Below are positions 18,424 to 27,687 of a stretch of 32,090 nucleotides of DNA, in pieces. Where the stretch lies: contig JAITFB010000017.1 in NCBI GenBank assembly GCA_031281695.1, forward strand, positions 1 through 32,090, written 5' to 3'. This stretch comes from Candidatus Servula neotermitis (GTDB lineage: Bacteria; Actinomycetota; Actinomycetes; Actinomycetales; Bifidobacteriaceae). Under the pieces are notes generated by a model, which was not told where the DNA came from, ran no database searches, and saw only the letters and a list, made by a program, of their open reading frames with translations. The translations under genes were made by a program, and so were the position numbers. Every line of letters begins with the position of its first letter. Within the stretch, counting starts at the first letter, position 1.

Positions 18424-18472
18424 TTATTCACTATTAATTATTAATTGAAAAAACTAATTCCTAATCAGCTAG
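18424..18472. repeat. Heptanucleotide-periodic array overlapping the stop codon of the HAD gene
   Basis: ttattca-ctattaa-ttattaa-ttgaaaa-aactaat-tcctaat-cagctag. Confidence 0.5.
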
Positions 18473-19224
18473 TCGCCAGCAGCCAACAAAAATCCTTGAA
18501 TGAAAAGCTTGGTTTCGCTAGGCCCCTTGACCTGATAAGTTTGAATACCTAATTTTTTGACCGGTGCGTCATTTCCGCCAGGGTCTAAACGATCGCCTAC
18601 AAATATGAATTTCTCAAGGTCTAAGCCAGTCGCCAAGGCTAATTCGGATAGCCCATAAGCTTTGTCAACTCCGCGTTTAGTTACGTCAATGCTGGTTGAG
18701 CCGCCAGAAGCTACGCGATACCCAGATAAGTCCATGCTGATCAAGGAACGTAATTGTTCTTTTTTAGTGTTGTCTGGATCCCATTGCAATTTAACTTCTA
18801 CTGGAGCTTCTTGCCCCAACGCGCTGAAAGTAATTTGGCTGCCGCGGTCTTCGATTCGCGGACCATAGGTAAATTCTTCCCATAAGTTTAAAGATCGTGC
18901 AGCATTTTCAATTATTTGAACAATCTGTTTTTTTTCAGGTTCAGTCAAATCGTAAGCATAGACTTGTTTCCATCCTGATGGTAAATGGCGATAGTACCGA
19001 GTTCCAGAAGTGGGAAGGATGTGTAAATTAGTTAAATTAGTTCCGTGGGGCAATAATCGTAAGAGGTTTTGGTCAAATTGTTCATATTTCCCGCCGGAGA
19101 TTACGCAAACTTGGATTGTGTCGATTAAGCGTCCTAAGATTTCGCTCATAGATTCGTCAATTTTCGATTTGCTTTGAGCCAAAGTCCCATCCAAGTCGAA
19201 AGCAATTAAATTAACTGAATTCAT
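18469..19224 (-). CDS. HAD-IIB family hydrolase (phosphomannomutase-like)
   Basis: [66 protein letters not shown]. Confidence 0.82.
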   Translation of the reverse strand: MNSVNLIAFDLDGTLAQSKSKIDESMSEILGRLIDTIQVCVISGGKYEQFDQNLLRLLPHGTNLTNLHILPTSGTRYYRHLPSGWKQVYAYDLTEPEKKQIVQIIENAARSLNLWEEFTYGPRIEDRGSQITFSALGQEAPVEVKLQWDPDNTKKEQLRSLISMDLSGYRVASGGSTSIDVTKRGVDKAYGLSELALATGLDLEKFIFVGDRLDPGGNDAPVKKLGIQTYQVKGPSETKLFIQGFLLAAGD

Positions 19225-19961
19225 TTACCTTGGTTGGCCACTGCTTGAATAGAAGCTGCTGCGGCTTCAGGGTCTAAATATTCGCCACCAGGTTTAATTG
19301 GTCGGAAATTGGCGTCGAGTTCATAAAACAAGGGGATACCTGTGGGAAGATTCAGCTTGGAAATGTCCGCGTCACTAATTTGGTCTAAATGCTTGACTAA
19401 AGCTCGCAATGAATTCCCGTGGGCCGCGACAATGACTGTTTTAGCGTTAGTCAAATCTGGTTGAATTTGAGACTCCCAATAAGGCAGTACGCGTTCTAAA
19501 ACGAGTTTTAAACTTTCAGTTTTGGGAATGGGTTCGCCGATGTAACGCGGGTCGCTGGCTTGGGAATATTTTGAATCGTCAGCAATTGGCGGGGGAGGGA
19601 CGTCGTAACTACGGCGCCATTGCATGAATTGTTCCTCGCCATATTGTTCACGAATGGCCGACTTGTCCATTCCTTGAAGGTCTCCGTAATGCCGTTCATT
19701 CAATCTCCATGATCTTTGAACTGGAATCCATAGCCGGTCAGCGACGTCCAATGCTAAATTCGCAGTCTGGATAGCTCTTCGAAGTAAAGAAGTGTGTAAT
19801 TTGTCAGGGAATAATCCAGCGTCTTTCAAAAGTTGGCCTCCGCGGGCTGCCTCTGCTCTACCTTTTTCGCTCAATGCAACATCGACCCAACCTGTGAATA
19901 AATTGAGTGCGTTCCATTCGGATTCACCGTGGCGTAATAAGATTAGTTTGTAATTGCTCAT
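19221..19961 (-). CDS. gpmA: 2,3-bisphosphoglycerate-dependent phosphoglycerate mutase
   Basis: [59 protein letters not shown]. Confidence 0.96.
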   Translation of the reverse strand: MSNYKLILLRHGESEWNALNLFTGWVDVALSEKGRAEAARGGQLLKDAGLFPDKLHTSLLRRAIQTANLALDVADRLWIPVQRSWRLNERHYGDLQGMDKSAIREQYGEEQFMQWRRSYDVPPPPIADDSKYSQASDPRYIGEPIPKTESLKLVLERVLPYWESQIQPDLTNAKTVIVAAHGNSLRALVKHLDQISDADISKLNLPTGIPLFYELDANFRPIKPGGEYLDPEAAAASIQAVANQGK

Positions 19962-19967
19962 ATGATA

Positions 19968-19973
19968 AGTTTA
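19968..19973 (-). promoter_or_regulatory. -10 box TAAACT of a probable leaderless gpmA transcript
   Basis: TAAACT plus 6 nt (tatcat) plus ATG. Confidence 0.5.
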
Positions 19974-20011
19974 TCAGTACTTTCGGATAAACTGAAAACA
20001 AGGAGATTATT

Positions 20012-20578
20012 ATGGATTTAGCATTGTGGATTATTCTTGGAGTCGTGGTCTTACTTTTACTTGTAATTTGGTTCCAATATAACGGTTTGGTTCGTCTTTC
20101 AGTTAGGGTAGATGAGGCTTGGAGCGATATCACAGTCCAATTAAAGCGTAGAGCCGATTTGATTCCTCAGATTGTCAATACAGTGAAAGGTTATGCAGCT
20201 CATGAAAAAGGAGTTTTTGAATCAGTAACTAACGCCAGAGCTGCGACTTTATCGGCTCAAGGACCCGCTCAAACTGCTCAAGCCGAAGGGGAGCTCCAAG
20301 GAGCTTTGAAAAGTTTATTCGCGGTCGCTGAGGCTTATCCTGAGTTAAAAGCGAATACCAACTTTTTGCAATTACAACAAGAATTAGTGGATACTGAAGA
20401 TAAAATCATGGCCTCTAGACGTTTCTATAATGCTGGAGTCAAAGATTTGAATACTCGCATTCGTCAGTTTCCTGGAAATATTTTCGCCAACTTATTTCAT
20501 ATCAATAATCGGGAGTTTTTCGAAGTTGATGAATCCACCAACGCAGCCATTCAAAATCCCGTCAACGTAGAATTTTAG
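20012..20578 (+). CDS. lemA: LemA family protein
   Basis: WFQYNGLVRLSVRVDEAWSDITVQLKRRADLIPQIVNTVKGYAAHEKGVFESVTNARA; SD aaggag. Confidence 0.93.
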   Translation: MDLALWIILGVVVLLLLVIWFQYNGLVRLSVRVDEAWSDITVQLKRRADLIPQIVNTVKGYAAHEKGVFESVTNARAATLSAQGPAQTAQAEGELQGALKSLFAVAEAYPELKANTNFLQLQQELVDTEDKIMASRRFYNAGVKDLNTRIRQFPGNIFANLFHINNREFFEVDESTNAAIQNPVNVEF

Positions 20579-20744
20579 CCGTGGAGAAATTTGGAATTAG
20601 CTATGACACCCCAGACTAGGAATTATCATAGTAGTTTGCAAATCGTTGTGTCCGTCCAAAACGGGAGTTGTTTCATTGCATTGGATAGGCGAATTCTTAA
20701 CTTCTAGCATCTAATGCAGTAGGCCAACGAAAGGATAAAGTAAA

Positions 20745-21632
20745 ATGTATAAAAATGTAACGCGAAATAAAATTAATACTTTCATCATCATGTTTTTCTT
20801 TTTGGCGTTAGCTTTTGGCATTGGCTGGGCTGTGTATTATTTCACTTACAATTCGCTTTTTTTGGTGATAGTTCCGGTTTTGGCCTTTATTTACGCTTTT
20901 ATACAATATTTCGGTGCGGCTAAAATCGCTTTGGCAGTTTCCGGAGCTAAGTTGGCTGATCCTCATGCTTTCCCGCAGCTTTATAATAGTGTGGAAAATA
21001 TCACTATGACCATGGGGCTTCCTATGCCTAAAGTGTACATCATCAACGATCCTGCTCCGAACGCATTTGCTACTGGACGCAATCCTAAAGACGGGCATAT
21101 TGCGGTGACGTCTGGACTTTTGGACCTTATGGATAAGCGAGAATTAGAAGGCGTTTTGAGTCACGAGATGTCGCATATTAAAAATTACGACATTTTAGTT
21201 TCCACGATTGTGTTTGGTTTAGTCAGCGCGATTTCTTGGATTTGCGATATTTTCTTGCGCATGATGATATTCGGTAATGTTCGTTCTTCAAGAAGAGATA
21301 ATGGCGGCAATTTCTTGATGATTTTTTATGTAATTGCAGCGATCTTAGTTCCGCTAATTGCAGTATTAGTTCAATTGGCCGTGTCTCGCCAAAGGGAGTA
21401 TTTAGCCGACGCTACTGGAGCTTTGGTTATGCGCGATCCTGACGGTTTGGCTGAAGCTCTAGAAAAATTAGAAACTGCTGAAAAGCCGATGTTGCGTCAG
21501 AATACTGCAACTTCCCACTTATTTTTTGTCAACCCTTTAAGTCGCGGAAATTTTATCAGTAAACTGTTTTCCACCCATCCTCCTTTGGCTGATCGTATTG
21601 CTCGACTCAAAGCTAGTTCCGGCCAGTTTTAG
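20745..21632 (+). CDS. htpX: Zinc metalloprotease HtpX
   Basis: Zn site SHEMSHIKNYD, NAFATGRNPKDG, AVSRQREYLADATGA, STHPPLADRIARL. Confidence 0.94.
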   Translation: MYKNVTRNKINTFIIMFFFLALAFGIGWAVYYFTYNSLFLVIVPVLAFIYAFIQYFGAAKIALAVSGAKLADPHAFPQLYNSVENITMTMGLPMPKVYIINDPAPNAFATGRNPKDGHIAVTSGLLDLMDKRELEGVLSHEMSHIKNYDILVSTIVFGLVSAISWICDIFLRMMIFGNVRSSRRDNGGNFLMIFYVIAAILVPLIAVLVQLAVSRQREYLADATGALVMRDPDGLAEALEKLETAEKPMLRQNTATSHLFFVNPLSRGNFISKLFSTHPPLADRIARLKASSGQF

Positions 21633-21689
21633 TTCGATAAGTCGCACGCCTGTTGCCGTATTGCGCAAAATTATCGTTCGTTGAAGATA

Positions 21690-22262
21690 TTAGCTGATCG
21701 CTGATAGCAAAGAAACGAGACTGATTTGACCTTCGCGAATCATCTGGATAGTCTCTTGATCCCAACTAATAATTGTTGAAGCTACGCCTTCTGGAGCAAT
21801 GCCACTTATGTTAGCAGAAGTTTGAGCCAAAGGACCGTTGAGTCGACAAAGCTCAAGAATTTGAAGGTCATTAGGAATCCTAACCGCGATGGTATCTTGA
21901 GGACCATCGCCGAGCCAGAGCGTTTTAGGGGCGATAGCTGGCAATACAATAGTTAATGCTCCAGGCCAAAAAGCTTTCGTCAGTCGTTGAAAATTAAGGT
22001 CGGCTGGAACACGACAAATACTACGTACTTGTACAAAGTTGTAGCAAAACACTGGTAGATTGTTCGTATACGATCGTTGTTTCATTTCGAAAATTTTTCG
22101 CACCGCTACATGATCAAACGCTCGGCACACATACGCATCCACGGTATCAGTCGTAATCTCCCGCACTTCTCCTGTCTGTAACGGTTGAATTTCCGTGAGA
22201 GTACTATCACGAGCAGCATCTAAGTTCTCTTTGGGGGTTCCTTCAAAGTCAACCACCTTCAT
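21690..22262 (-). CDS. Divergent TsaC/Sua5/YrdC-like L-threonylcarbamoyladenylate synthase
   Basis: TTDTVDAYVCRA (for PTDTVYGL), KIFEMKQRSYTNNLPVFC, FWPGALTIVLP, IAVRIPND, PLAQTSANISG, VASTIISW. Confidence 0.72.
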   Translation of the reverse strand: MKVVDFEGTPKENLDAARDSTLTEIQPLQTGEVREITTDTVDAYVCRAFDHVAVRKIFEMKQRSYTNNLPVFCYNFVQVRSICRVPADLNFQRLTKAFWPGALTIVLPAIAPKTLWLGDGPQDTIAVRIPNDLQILELCRLNGPLAQTSANISGIAPEGVASTIISWDQETIQMIREGQISLVSLLSAIS

Positions 22263-22396
22263 AAACAGCTACCGAGTTGAACAGTGTGTGTAAAGATAGC
22301 CAAATCGCTAATTGTACCATTGACCGAAATCATGCAAAAACAATTTGAGAAATCTTGGAACCTGCTACCAGTCACTTGTGATCTTTTATATATTGA

Positions 22397-23149
22397 TTAA
22401 TTTCGGTAATCTTGATAACCGCGTTCCTCTAAACGTTCGGCTAATTCCGAACCTCCGGATTCAACTATTCTACCGTCCAAGAAAACGTGAACAAAATTAG
22501 GTTTTATGTAACGTAAAATCCGAGTATAATGAGTGACCAGCAATAAACCTAAATGAGTATTAGCCAAAGCTCGGTTAACTCCCTCCGAAACCACTTTCAA
22601 AGCATCGACGTCCAATCCAGAGTCTGTCTCATCTAAAACTGCGATTTTGGGTTGTAAAATTTCCAGTTGTAAAATTTCAGCCCGTTTCTTTTCTCCTCCG
22701 GAAAAACCTAAATTAATCGGTCTTTCAGTGAATTCTTTAGCAATCTTTAAATTTTGCATAGCTTGATCCAAGTCCTTGATCCATTGGCGCAAAGGCGGAG
22801 CCTCTCCCGAAACAGCACTCTTAGCTGAGCGCAAAAAATTCGAAACGCTTACGCCAGGAATTTCGACTGGATATTGCATTGCCAAAAATAGTCCAGCTCG
22901 CGCTCTTTGGTCAGCTTTGAGTTCCTGAATTGGTTGACCATCCATAATGATTTCTCCGCCAGTAACATAATAAGCTGGGTGTCCAGCAATTGTATAAGCT
23001 AAAGTCGATTTGCCGCTCCCGTTTGGACCCATTACTGTATGGACTTCGCCACTATTTACAGTCAGAGTCACGCCTTTCAAAATCCGAATTCTACTTGCAT
23101 CAGGTTTTTCGACTTCAACTTCTAAGTCTTTGATTTCTAATTTACTCAT
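22397..23149 (-). CDS. sufC: Fe-S cluster assembly ATPase SufC
   Basis: MGPNGSGKSTLAYTIAGHP, LGFSGGEKKRAEILQ, VLDETDSGLDVDAL. SD aaggag before ATG at 23149. Confidence 0.97.
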   Translation of the reverse strand: MSKLEIKDLEVEVEKPDASRIRILKGVTLTVNSGEVHTVMGPNGSGKSTLAYTIAGHPAYYVTGGEIIMDGQPIQELKADQRARAGLFLAMQYPVEIPGVSVSNFLRSAKSAVSGEAPPLRQWIKDLDQAMQNLKIAKEFTERPINLGFSGGEKKRAEILQLEILQPKIAVLDETDSGLDVDALKVVSEGVNRALANTHLGLLLVTHYTRILRYIKPNFVHVFLDGRIVESGGSELAERLEERGYQDYRN

Positions 23150-23918
23150 AAATTGTCTCCTTAAATTTGTCAGTGATTGCTGGGCTTCCAATAGCTTCGA
23201 CCTGGTCGTTCAAAAAGCCACTAATCACCATTTTCCGAACACTTTGATAGTCCAACCCGCGGGACATTAAATAAAATATGTGCTCTTCGTTCAACTGTCC
23301 CGTAGCTGAAGCGTGTCCAGCTGCGATAATATCACCAGTCAAAATTTCCAAGTTTGGAATCGAGGTCACTTTAGGACCCAAGTTTAACAACAAATTTCGA
23401 TTCTCTTCATAAGTGTCAGTTCCAATCGCGCGTTCGCCGATAAAAACATCGCCTGACCAATAAAACTGCGAGGATGACCCCTCTAACGCGCCTTTTACGC
23501 TGATGCGCGACTTACAAGAAGGCGCGTTGTGGATTACAGTAGTCTCAATTCGCGCATGGTCGCGATCTTTGAGCAAATATACTCCGAGCAATTGTAAATC
23601 AATATCTGGATGATCTAAATGAATTTCAATTTTATATTCCGTTACCAGCGGTGCTGGATGAGTGTCACTAATGGCCGTAGCTGAAGTGCCGCTGGTCTTG
23701 CTGGAGACGCCAGAGTTGCTGGTGGTTACAGCGTTAAAAGCTTTAGAATTGATAATTCCCAAATAGAATAATACTTTCTCGGGCTGGGTTAAATGAATTT
23801 TTTGAACGCCAGGCTCCAATTGAAACTTCTTAGTTTCGTCATCCAATAATGATGGTGATGTTACAACTATTGGTAAAGTTTGCGCGGCTGCTGGTCCTGA
23901 AAGAAAAGAATTGGTCAT
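23142..23918 (-). CDS. sufD: Fe-S cluster assembly protein SufD
   Basis: HARIETTVIHNAPSCKSRISVKGAL, GTDTYEENRNLLLN, GQLNEEHIFYLMSRGLDYQSVRKMVISGFLND. Overlaps sufC start by 8 nt. Confidence 0.9.
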   Translation of the reverse strand: MTNSFLSGPAAAQTLPIVVTSPSLLDDETKKFQLEPGVQKIHLTQPEKVLFYLGIINSKAFNAVTTSNSGVSSKTSGTSATAISDTHPAPLVTEYKIEIHLDHPDIDLQLLGVYLLKDRDHARIETTVIHNAPSCKSRISVKGALEGSSSQFYWSGDVFIGERAIGTDTYEENRNLLLNLGPKVTSIPNLEILTGDIIAAGHASATGQLNEEHIFYLMSRGLDYQSVRKMVISGFLNDQVEAIGSPAITDKFKETIYE

Positions 23919-23921
23919 CTT

Positions 23922-25340
23922 TTACCCCACACTTTTTTCCATTTGTAACTCAATCAGCCGATTCAATTCCAAAGCATATTCCATCGGCAAGAATTTGGCG
24001 ACAGGTTCAATGAATCCTCGAACAATCATAGCCATTGCTTCTTTCTCTTCAATTCCGCGTGACATCAAATAGAATAATTTGTCCGCATCAATTTTAGAAA
24101 TCGTGGCTTCGTGGCCCATTGAAACTTCATCGCAACGAATATCATTTTCCGGATACGTATCGCTCCGCGAAAATTGATCGATTAAAAGCGCATCGCAAAT
24201 TACATTAGACTTGGTTCCTTTAGCTTCCGGCTCAATTCTAACCAATCCACGATACGAACAACGTCCGCCGTGACGGCTAACAGATTTGGAAACAATTTGA
24301 CTCGAAGTATGAGGTGCTTGATGAATGATTCGGGCTCCAGCATCTAAAATCTGATCGTCGGAAGCAAACGCAATTGATAAAACTTCGCCTCGCGCATGTT
24401 CGCCAGCTAGGATACAAGCAGGATACTTCATCGTAGCTTTAGATCCTATGTTACCGTCAACCCAAGCCATAGAACCTCCAGCCAGAACTTTAGCCCTTTG
24501 AGTTACCAAATTATAAACATTGGTTGACCAATTTTGAATGGTCGTATAACGAACTTGCGCGTGATCTTTCACTAAGATTTCGATCACCCCCGAATGCAAA
24601 GAATCAGTAGAATAAACCGGAGCGGTACAACCTTCGATATAATGTACAGATGCACCTTCGTCAGCAATAATTAGTGTGCGTTCAAATTGCCCTAAATTTT
24701 GAGTATTGATGCGAAAGTAGGCTTGAAGCGGGATTTTCACGTGAGTATTCTTCGGTACATAAACAAAACTTCCGCCGGACCAACACGCAGTATTTAATGC
24801 AGCGAATTTGTTATCATCCATAGGGACTATTGCGCCGAAATACTCTTGAATAATTTCGGGATATTCTTTGACGGCTGTGTCCATATCGGTAAATATCACT
24901 CCTTGATCCGCCCACTCTTTTTGCATATTTTGATAGACCACTTCAGACTCATATTGCGCGGCCATGCCCGATACTAACATTTTCTTTTCGACTTCAGGCA
25001 GTCCCAAACGATCATACGTTTGACGGATGTCCTCAGGTAAATCTTCCCAATGATTGACTTGAGTTTCAGTTGGCTTCACATAATATTTGTATTCGTCAAA
25101 ATCAAAGTCGGATAGGTTCAACCCCCATTTGGGCATCGAGATTTTTCGAAATACCTCATAAGCTTGGAGCCTGAGGTCCAACATATATTTAGGTTCGTTT
25201 TTGGTTTGGCTAATTTGCTCCACCACTTGCTTGCTTAAACCTTTGGCTGCATCTTTGCCTCGATCTGGATCCTTCCAGTCATACTCATAACTTCCAAACT
25301 CCGCAATTATCTCATCGTCGGAGCGCAGAATTTCGGGCAT
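23922..25340 (-). CDS. sufB: Fe-S cluster assembly protein SufB
   Basis: KEYPEIIQEYFGAIVP, VPKNTHVKIPLQAYFRIN, YIEGCTAPVY, SVSRHGGRCSYRGLVRI, GHEATISKIDADKLFYLMSRG. Confidence 0.97.
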   Translation of the reverse strand: MPEILRSDDEIIAEFGSYEYDWKDPDRGKDAAKGLSKQVVEQISQTKNEPKYMLDLRLQAYEVFRKISMPKWGLNLSDFDFDEYKYYVKPTETQVNHWEDLPEDIRQTYDRLGLPEVEKKMLVSGMAAQYESEVVYQNMQKEWADQGVIFTDMDTAVKEYPEIIQEYFGAIVPMDDNKFAALNTACWSGGSFVYVPKNTHVKIPLQAYFRINTQNLGQFERTLIIADEGASVHYIEGCTAPVYSTDSLHSGVIEILVKDHAQVRYTTIQNWSTNVYNLVTQRAKVLAGGSMAWVDGNIGSKATMKYPACILAGEHARGEVLSIAFASDDQILDAGARIIHQAPHTSSQIVSKSVSRHGGRCSYRGLVRIEPEAKGTKSNVICDALLIDQFSRSDTYPENDIRCDEVSMGHEATISKIDADKLFYLMSRGIEEKEAMAMIVRGFIEPVAKFLPMEYALELNRLIELQMEKSVG

Positions 25341-25347
25341 TTTTACT

Positions 25348-25353
25348 AGCTTA
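25348..25353 (-). promoter_or_regulatory. -10 box TAAGCT of a probable leaderless suf operon transcript
   Basis: TAAGCT plus 7 nt (agtaaaa) plus ATG. Confidence 0.45.
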
Positions 25354-25585
25354 GCCGAAACATTTCAGAGTCCAATGGGAGTTGACAGCAATTTAATGAT
25401 TGACTATCATTAGTTCGTTACGACTAATTAGGAATTTTAGAACAAGAAGTTATGAGTTCAAAAATTGATCGCCGAGAAAATTTGCTAAGAACCTCAACCT
25501 AAGAGTACAACCCCAGTTTCAAAAACATCCCAGAGCGTTGATTGTCGATCGCGAATAGTTGATTTTTGCGTACCAAAATAACGGG

Positions 25586-26137
25586 TTAGCTGATGTAAGT
25601 TACTTTGGCGTAATCTACGGCATGAGGAGTAGGCGGCAATGCCGAATATCCGACTAGACACGAAATGCTGAATTCAAAACCGTCTTTGATTTGCAACTCT
25701 TTAATAAGAGCTTGGGCTTCGGAACTTTGCAAAGGGAAGCGTCCCATCCCAAAAATAGTCGAACCTAATCCTAAGCTTTGGGCGGCCAAAGCTAAATTTT
25801 CTACAATAATTCCAGCATCCAAATCAGCAAAAACCGGATGAGTTTTTCGATCGACCATGATATAAAAAATTGCTGGAGCGTTATACAAAAGCGTACCTCC
25901 GCGTTGATCCATCCTTTGTTTAACCTCAGCTGGTAAAACTGCATAACCTGATGTTTCTAATTTCGCCAAAACTTCAGGATTTGTAACAGCAATCAGTTGA
26001 AAAGCTTGTGCGTTCATTGCAGTCGGAGCTTGTAAAGCAGCATCCACCAACTTTTTAATCTGATCGTCAGTCAATTTTTGGTCAGTATATTTACGGCAAG
26101 TATAACGATTTTTAATTGCTTCTAATACATTCGTCAT
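25586..26137 (-). CDS. Nitroreductase family protein
   Basis: MTNVLEAIKNRYTCRKYTDQKLTDDQIKKLVDAALQAPTAMNAQAFQLIAVT. SD aaagga upstream of ATG at 26137. Confidence 0.9.
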   Translation of the reverse strand: MTNVLEAIKNRYTCRKYTDQKLTDDQIKKLVDAALQAPTAMNAQAFQLIAVTNPEVLAKLETSGYAVLPAEVKQRMDQRGGTLLYNAPAIFYIMVDRKTHPVFADLDAGIIVENLALAAQSLGLGSTIFGMGRFPLQSSEAQALIKELQIKDGFEFSISCLVGYSALPPTPHAVDYAKVTYIS

Positions 26138-26473
26138 GTTGAATCCTTTCAAAGTCAGTTTAACATATTAATATGACGCTTTGGCCTGAGTTTTTTGTCT
26201 TTCGGCTCAATGAGTTTGAGAGGATTTTGCTCAGTACAATCTTTTATTGGCGAACAATTGAACAATTTGTAAACGGTCAGCATTGTCGCATGGGCTTATT
26301 GCACTTCGGTTGGAATTCCTCTTTAACTCCAAGCTGATTATTGGGGCCACATTCAGGAGTAAGGCAATTTTTCGCTTTGACAGTTTAACTTTATTCCAGT
26401 ACTAATCGGTCAGTTTTCTTTCAGCAATTATCAAACGCCTGTAAGATAAAACTATAGGACTCCTTTCGTATAA

Positions 26474-26500
26474 TAGCAGTTTACTTTTTGTAAACTGCTA
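26474..26500. repeat. Perfect 11-bp inverted repeat (hairpin)
   Basis: TAGCAGTTTAC-ttttt-GTAAACTGCTA, with an outer TAGGAC...GTCCTA pair. Confidence 0.7.
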
Positions 26501-26577
26501 GGTGTCCTAGTTCAAGTACAATTTAGGGGCTCTTGTCCGTTTCAATCAAACCATAATAATTCACTAGTATATTTGTT

Positions 26578-26670
26578 TTATGAAATTCCCGCCCTCGCTA
26601 TGATCATTTGCTCCATATCGTTAGTTAGTCATTAAAGTCAGAACGATCACTTCTTGCTTTTGGGCGTCGG
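26578..26670 (-). pseudogene. Decayed copy of the 3' end of the ORF at 29708-30160
   Basis: ttatgaaattcccgccctcgctatgatcatttgctccat...ttagttagtcattaaagtcagaac closely matches 29708-29800. The translated remnant is QKQEVIVLTLMTN*, then MEQMIIARAGIS*. Confidence 0.65.
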
Positions 26671-26747
26671 AAGTCAGATCAAAGTTGGAATTAAAAGTTT
26701 TATAATTTGTAGGACTATGTATTAAGAATTAATAAGAAGGGTAAAAA

Positions 26748-27017
26748 TTGTCTACTATAAGTGTTCGAATTGATGACAATACTAAGTCAAATGTCGAAAA
26801 ATTGTTTTCATCCATGGGGCTGACAGTTTCTGCGGCAACCAATTTGTTTTATCATCAGGTATTGAATTACGGTAAACTTCCTTTTGAGGTAATTGCAAGC
26901 GTTCCTAATCCCAAGTTGCAAGAGGCTATTCGGGAAGCCTACGACATTGCAGATGGGGAATCGGACTCGCCTAGTTTTACGAACGTTTCCGAATTGATGT
27001 TGGATTTGAATAGTTGA
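26748..27017 (+). CDS. RelB/DinJ family antitoxin
   Basis: MSTISVRIDDNTKSNVEKLFSSMGLTVSAATNLFYHQVLNYGKLPFEV; TTG start. Confidence 0.87.
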   Translation: MSTISVRIDDNTKSNVEKLFSSMGLTVSAATNLFYHQVLNYGKLPFEVIASVPNPKLQEAIREAYDIADGESDSPSFTNVSELMLDLNS

Positions 27018-27309
27018 TGTTGACGATACGTCGAACGTCTAAGTTCGTTAAGCAATTTAAGGCGCTGAAACGTTCACACGTAATTGATAAAAATACCGAA
27101 CAAAAAATTGAAAAGGTTATTAATATTTTGGCCAACGGCGATCTCTTAGATTCGAGTTGGTCTGACCATGCTTTGTTGGGGCAAAACGCCCTGTTAGAGA
27201 ATTACATATTAAAAATGATTTATTGTTAGTGTATTTGCTCGAAAAAGGCCAGTTGGTGCTAACCCTTATTCAAGTAGGATCGCATTCGGAATTGTTCGGT
27301 CATTTTTAA
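27017..27309 (+). pseudogene. YafQ/RelE-superfamily toxin, frameshifted at a G tract (27178-27181)
   Basis: Frame 1: MLTIRRTSKFVKQFKALKRSH...WSDHALLG. Other frame: AKRPVRELHIKNDLLLVYLLEKGQLVLTLIQVGSHSELFGHF*. One extra G restores a full YafQ-like protein. Confidence 0.85.
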
Positions 27310-27417
27310 CGGTTTTGAAGATTGTTTGAATTGTGGCGGGAGGCTTCCCAAGAGATAAATTTAACTCAGTAATCGACTATGCAGTAAACTGATAACAAAT
27401 GAGAAAGGTGGTATCAA

Positions 27418-27687
27418 ATGCCAACAACACAAATTGCTTTTAGAGCTGATGAAAAAATCAAGCGAGAGGCCACTGAAGTTGCTCAGGCTATGGGTTTGGA
27501 GCTTTCCGATACTTTGCGAATGTTTGTCCATAAAATGGCCAAAGACAAAACTCTCCCTTTCACTTTTACTGATCGTAATAACGAGTCGGCTCTAAGTAAG
27601 CATATAAAGCTTATGAATGAGTTCGCCCAATCTGGTTTTGATTCAGAAATTAAATTAGCTCCAAGAAGGCGTTATGATTTTGTATGA
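27418..27687 (+). CDS. RelB/DinJ-type antitoxin (second module)
   Basis: MPTTQIAFRADEKIKREATEVAQAMGLELSDTLRMFVHKMAKDKTLPFTF; SD gaaaggtgg. Confidence 0.85.
   Translation: MPTTQIAFRADEKIKREATEVAQAMGLELSDTLRMFVHKMAKDKTLPFTFTDRNNESALSKHIKLMNEFAQSGFDSEIKLAPRRRYDFV

Noticed and set aside
27178-27190. Programmed -1 frameshifting as explanation for the YafQ frame change
   Set aside because: The in-frame sequence TTG GGG CAA AAC lacks an X XXY YYZ slippery heptamer; a 1-nt loss in the G run is simpler.
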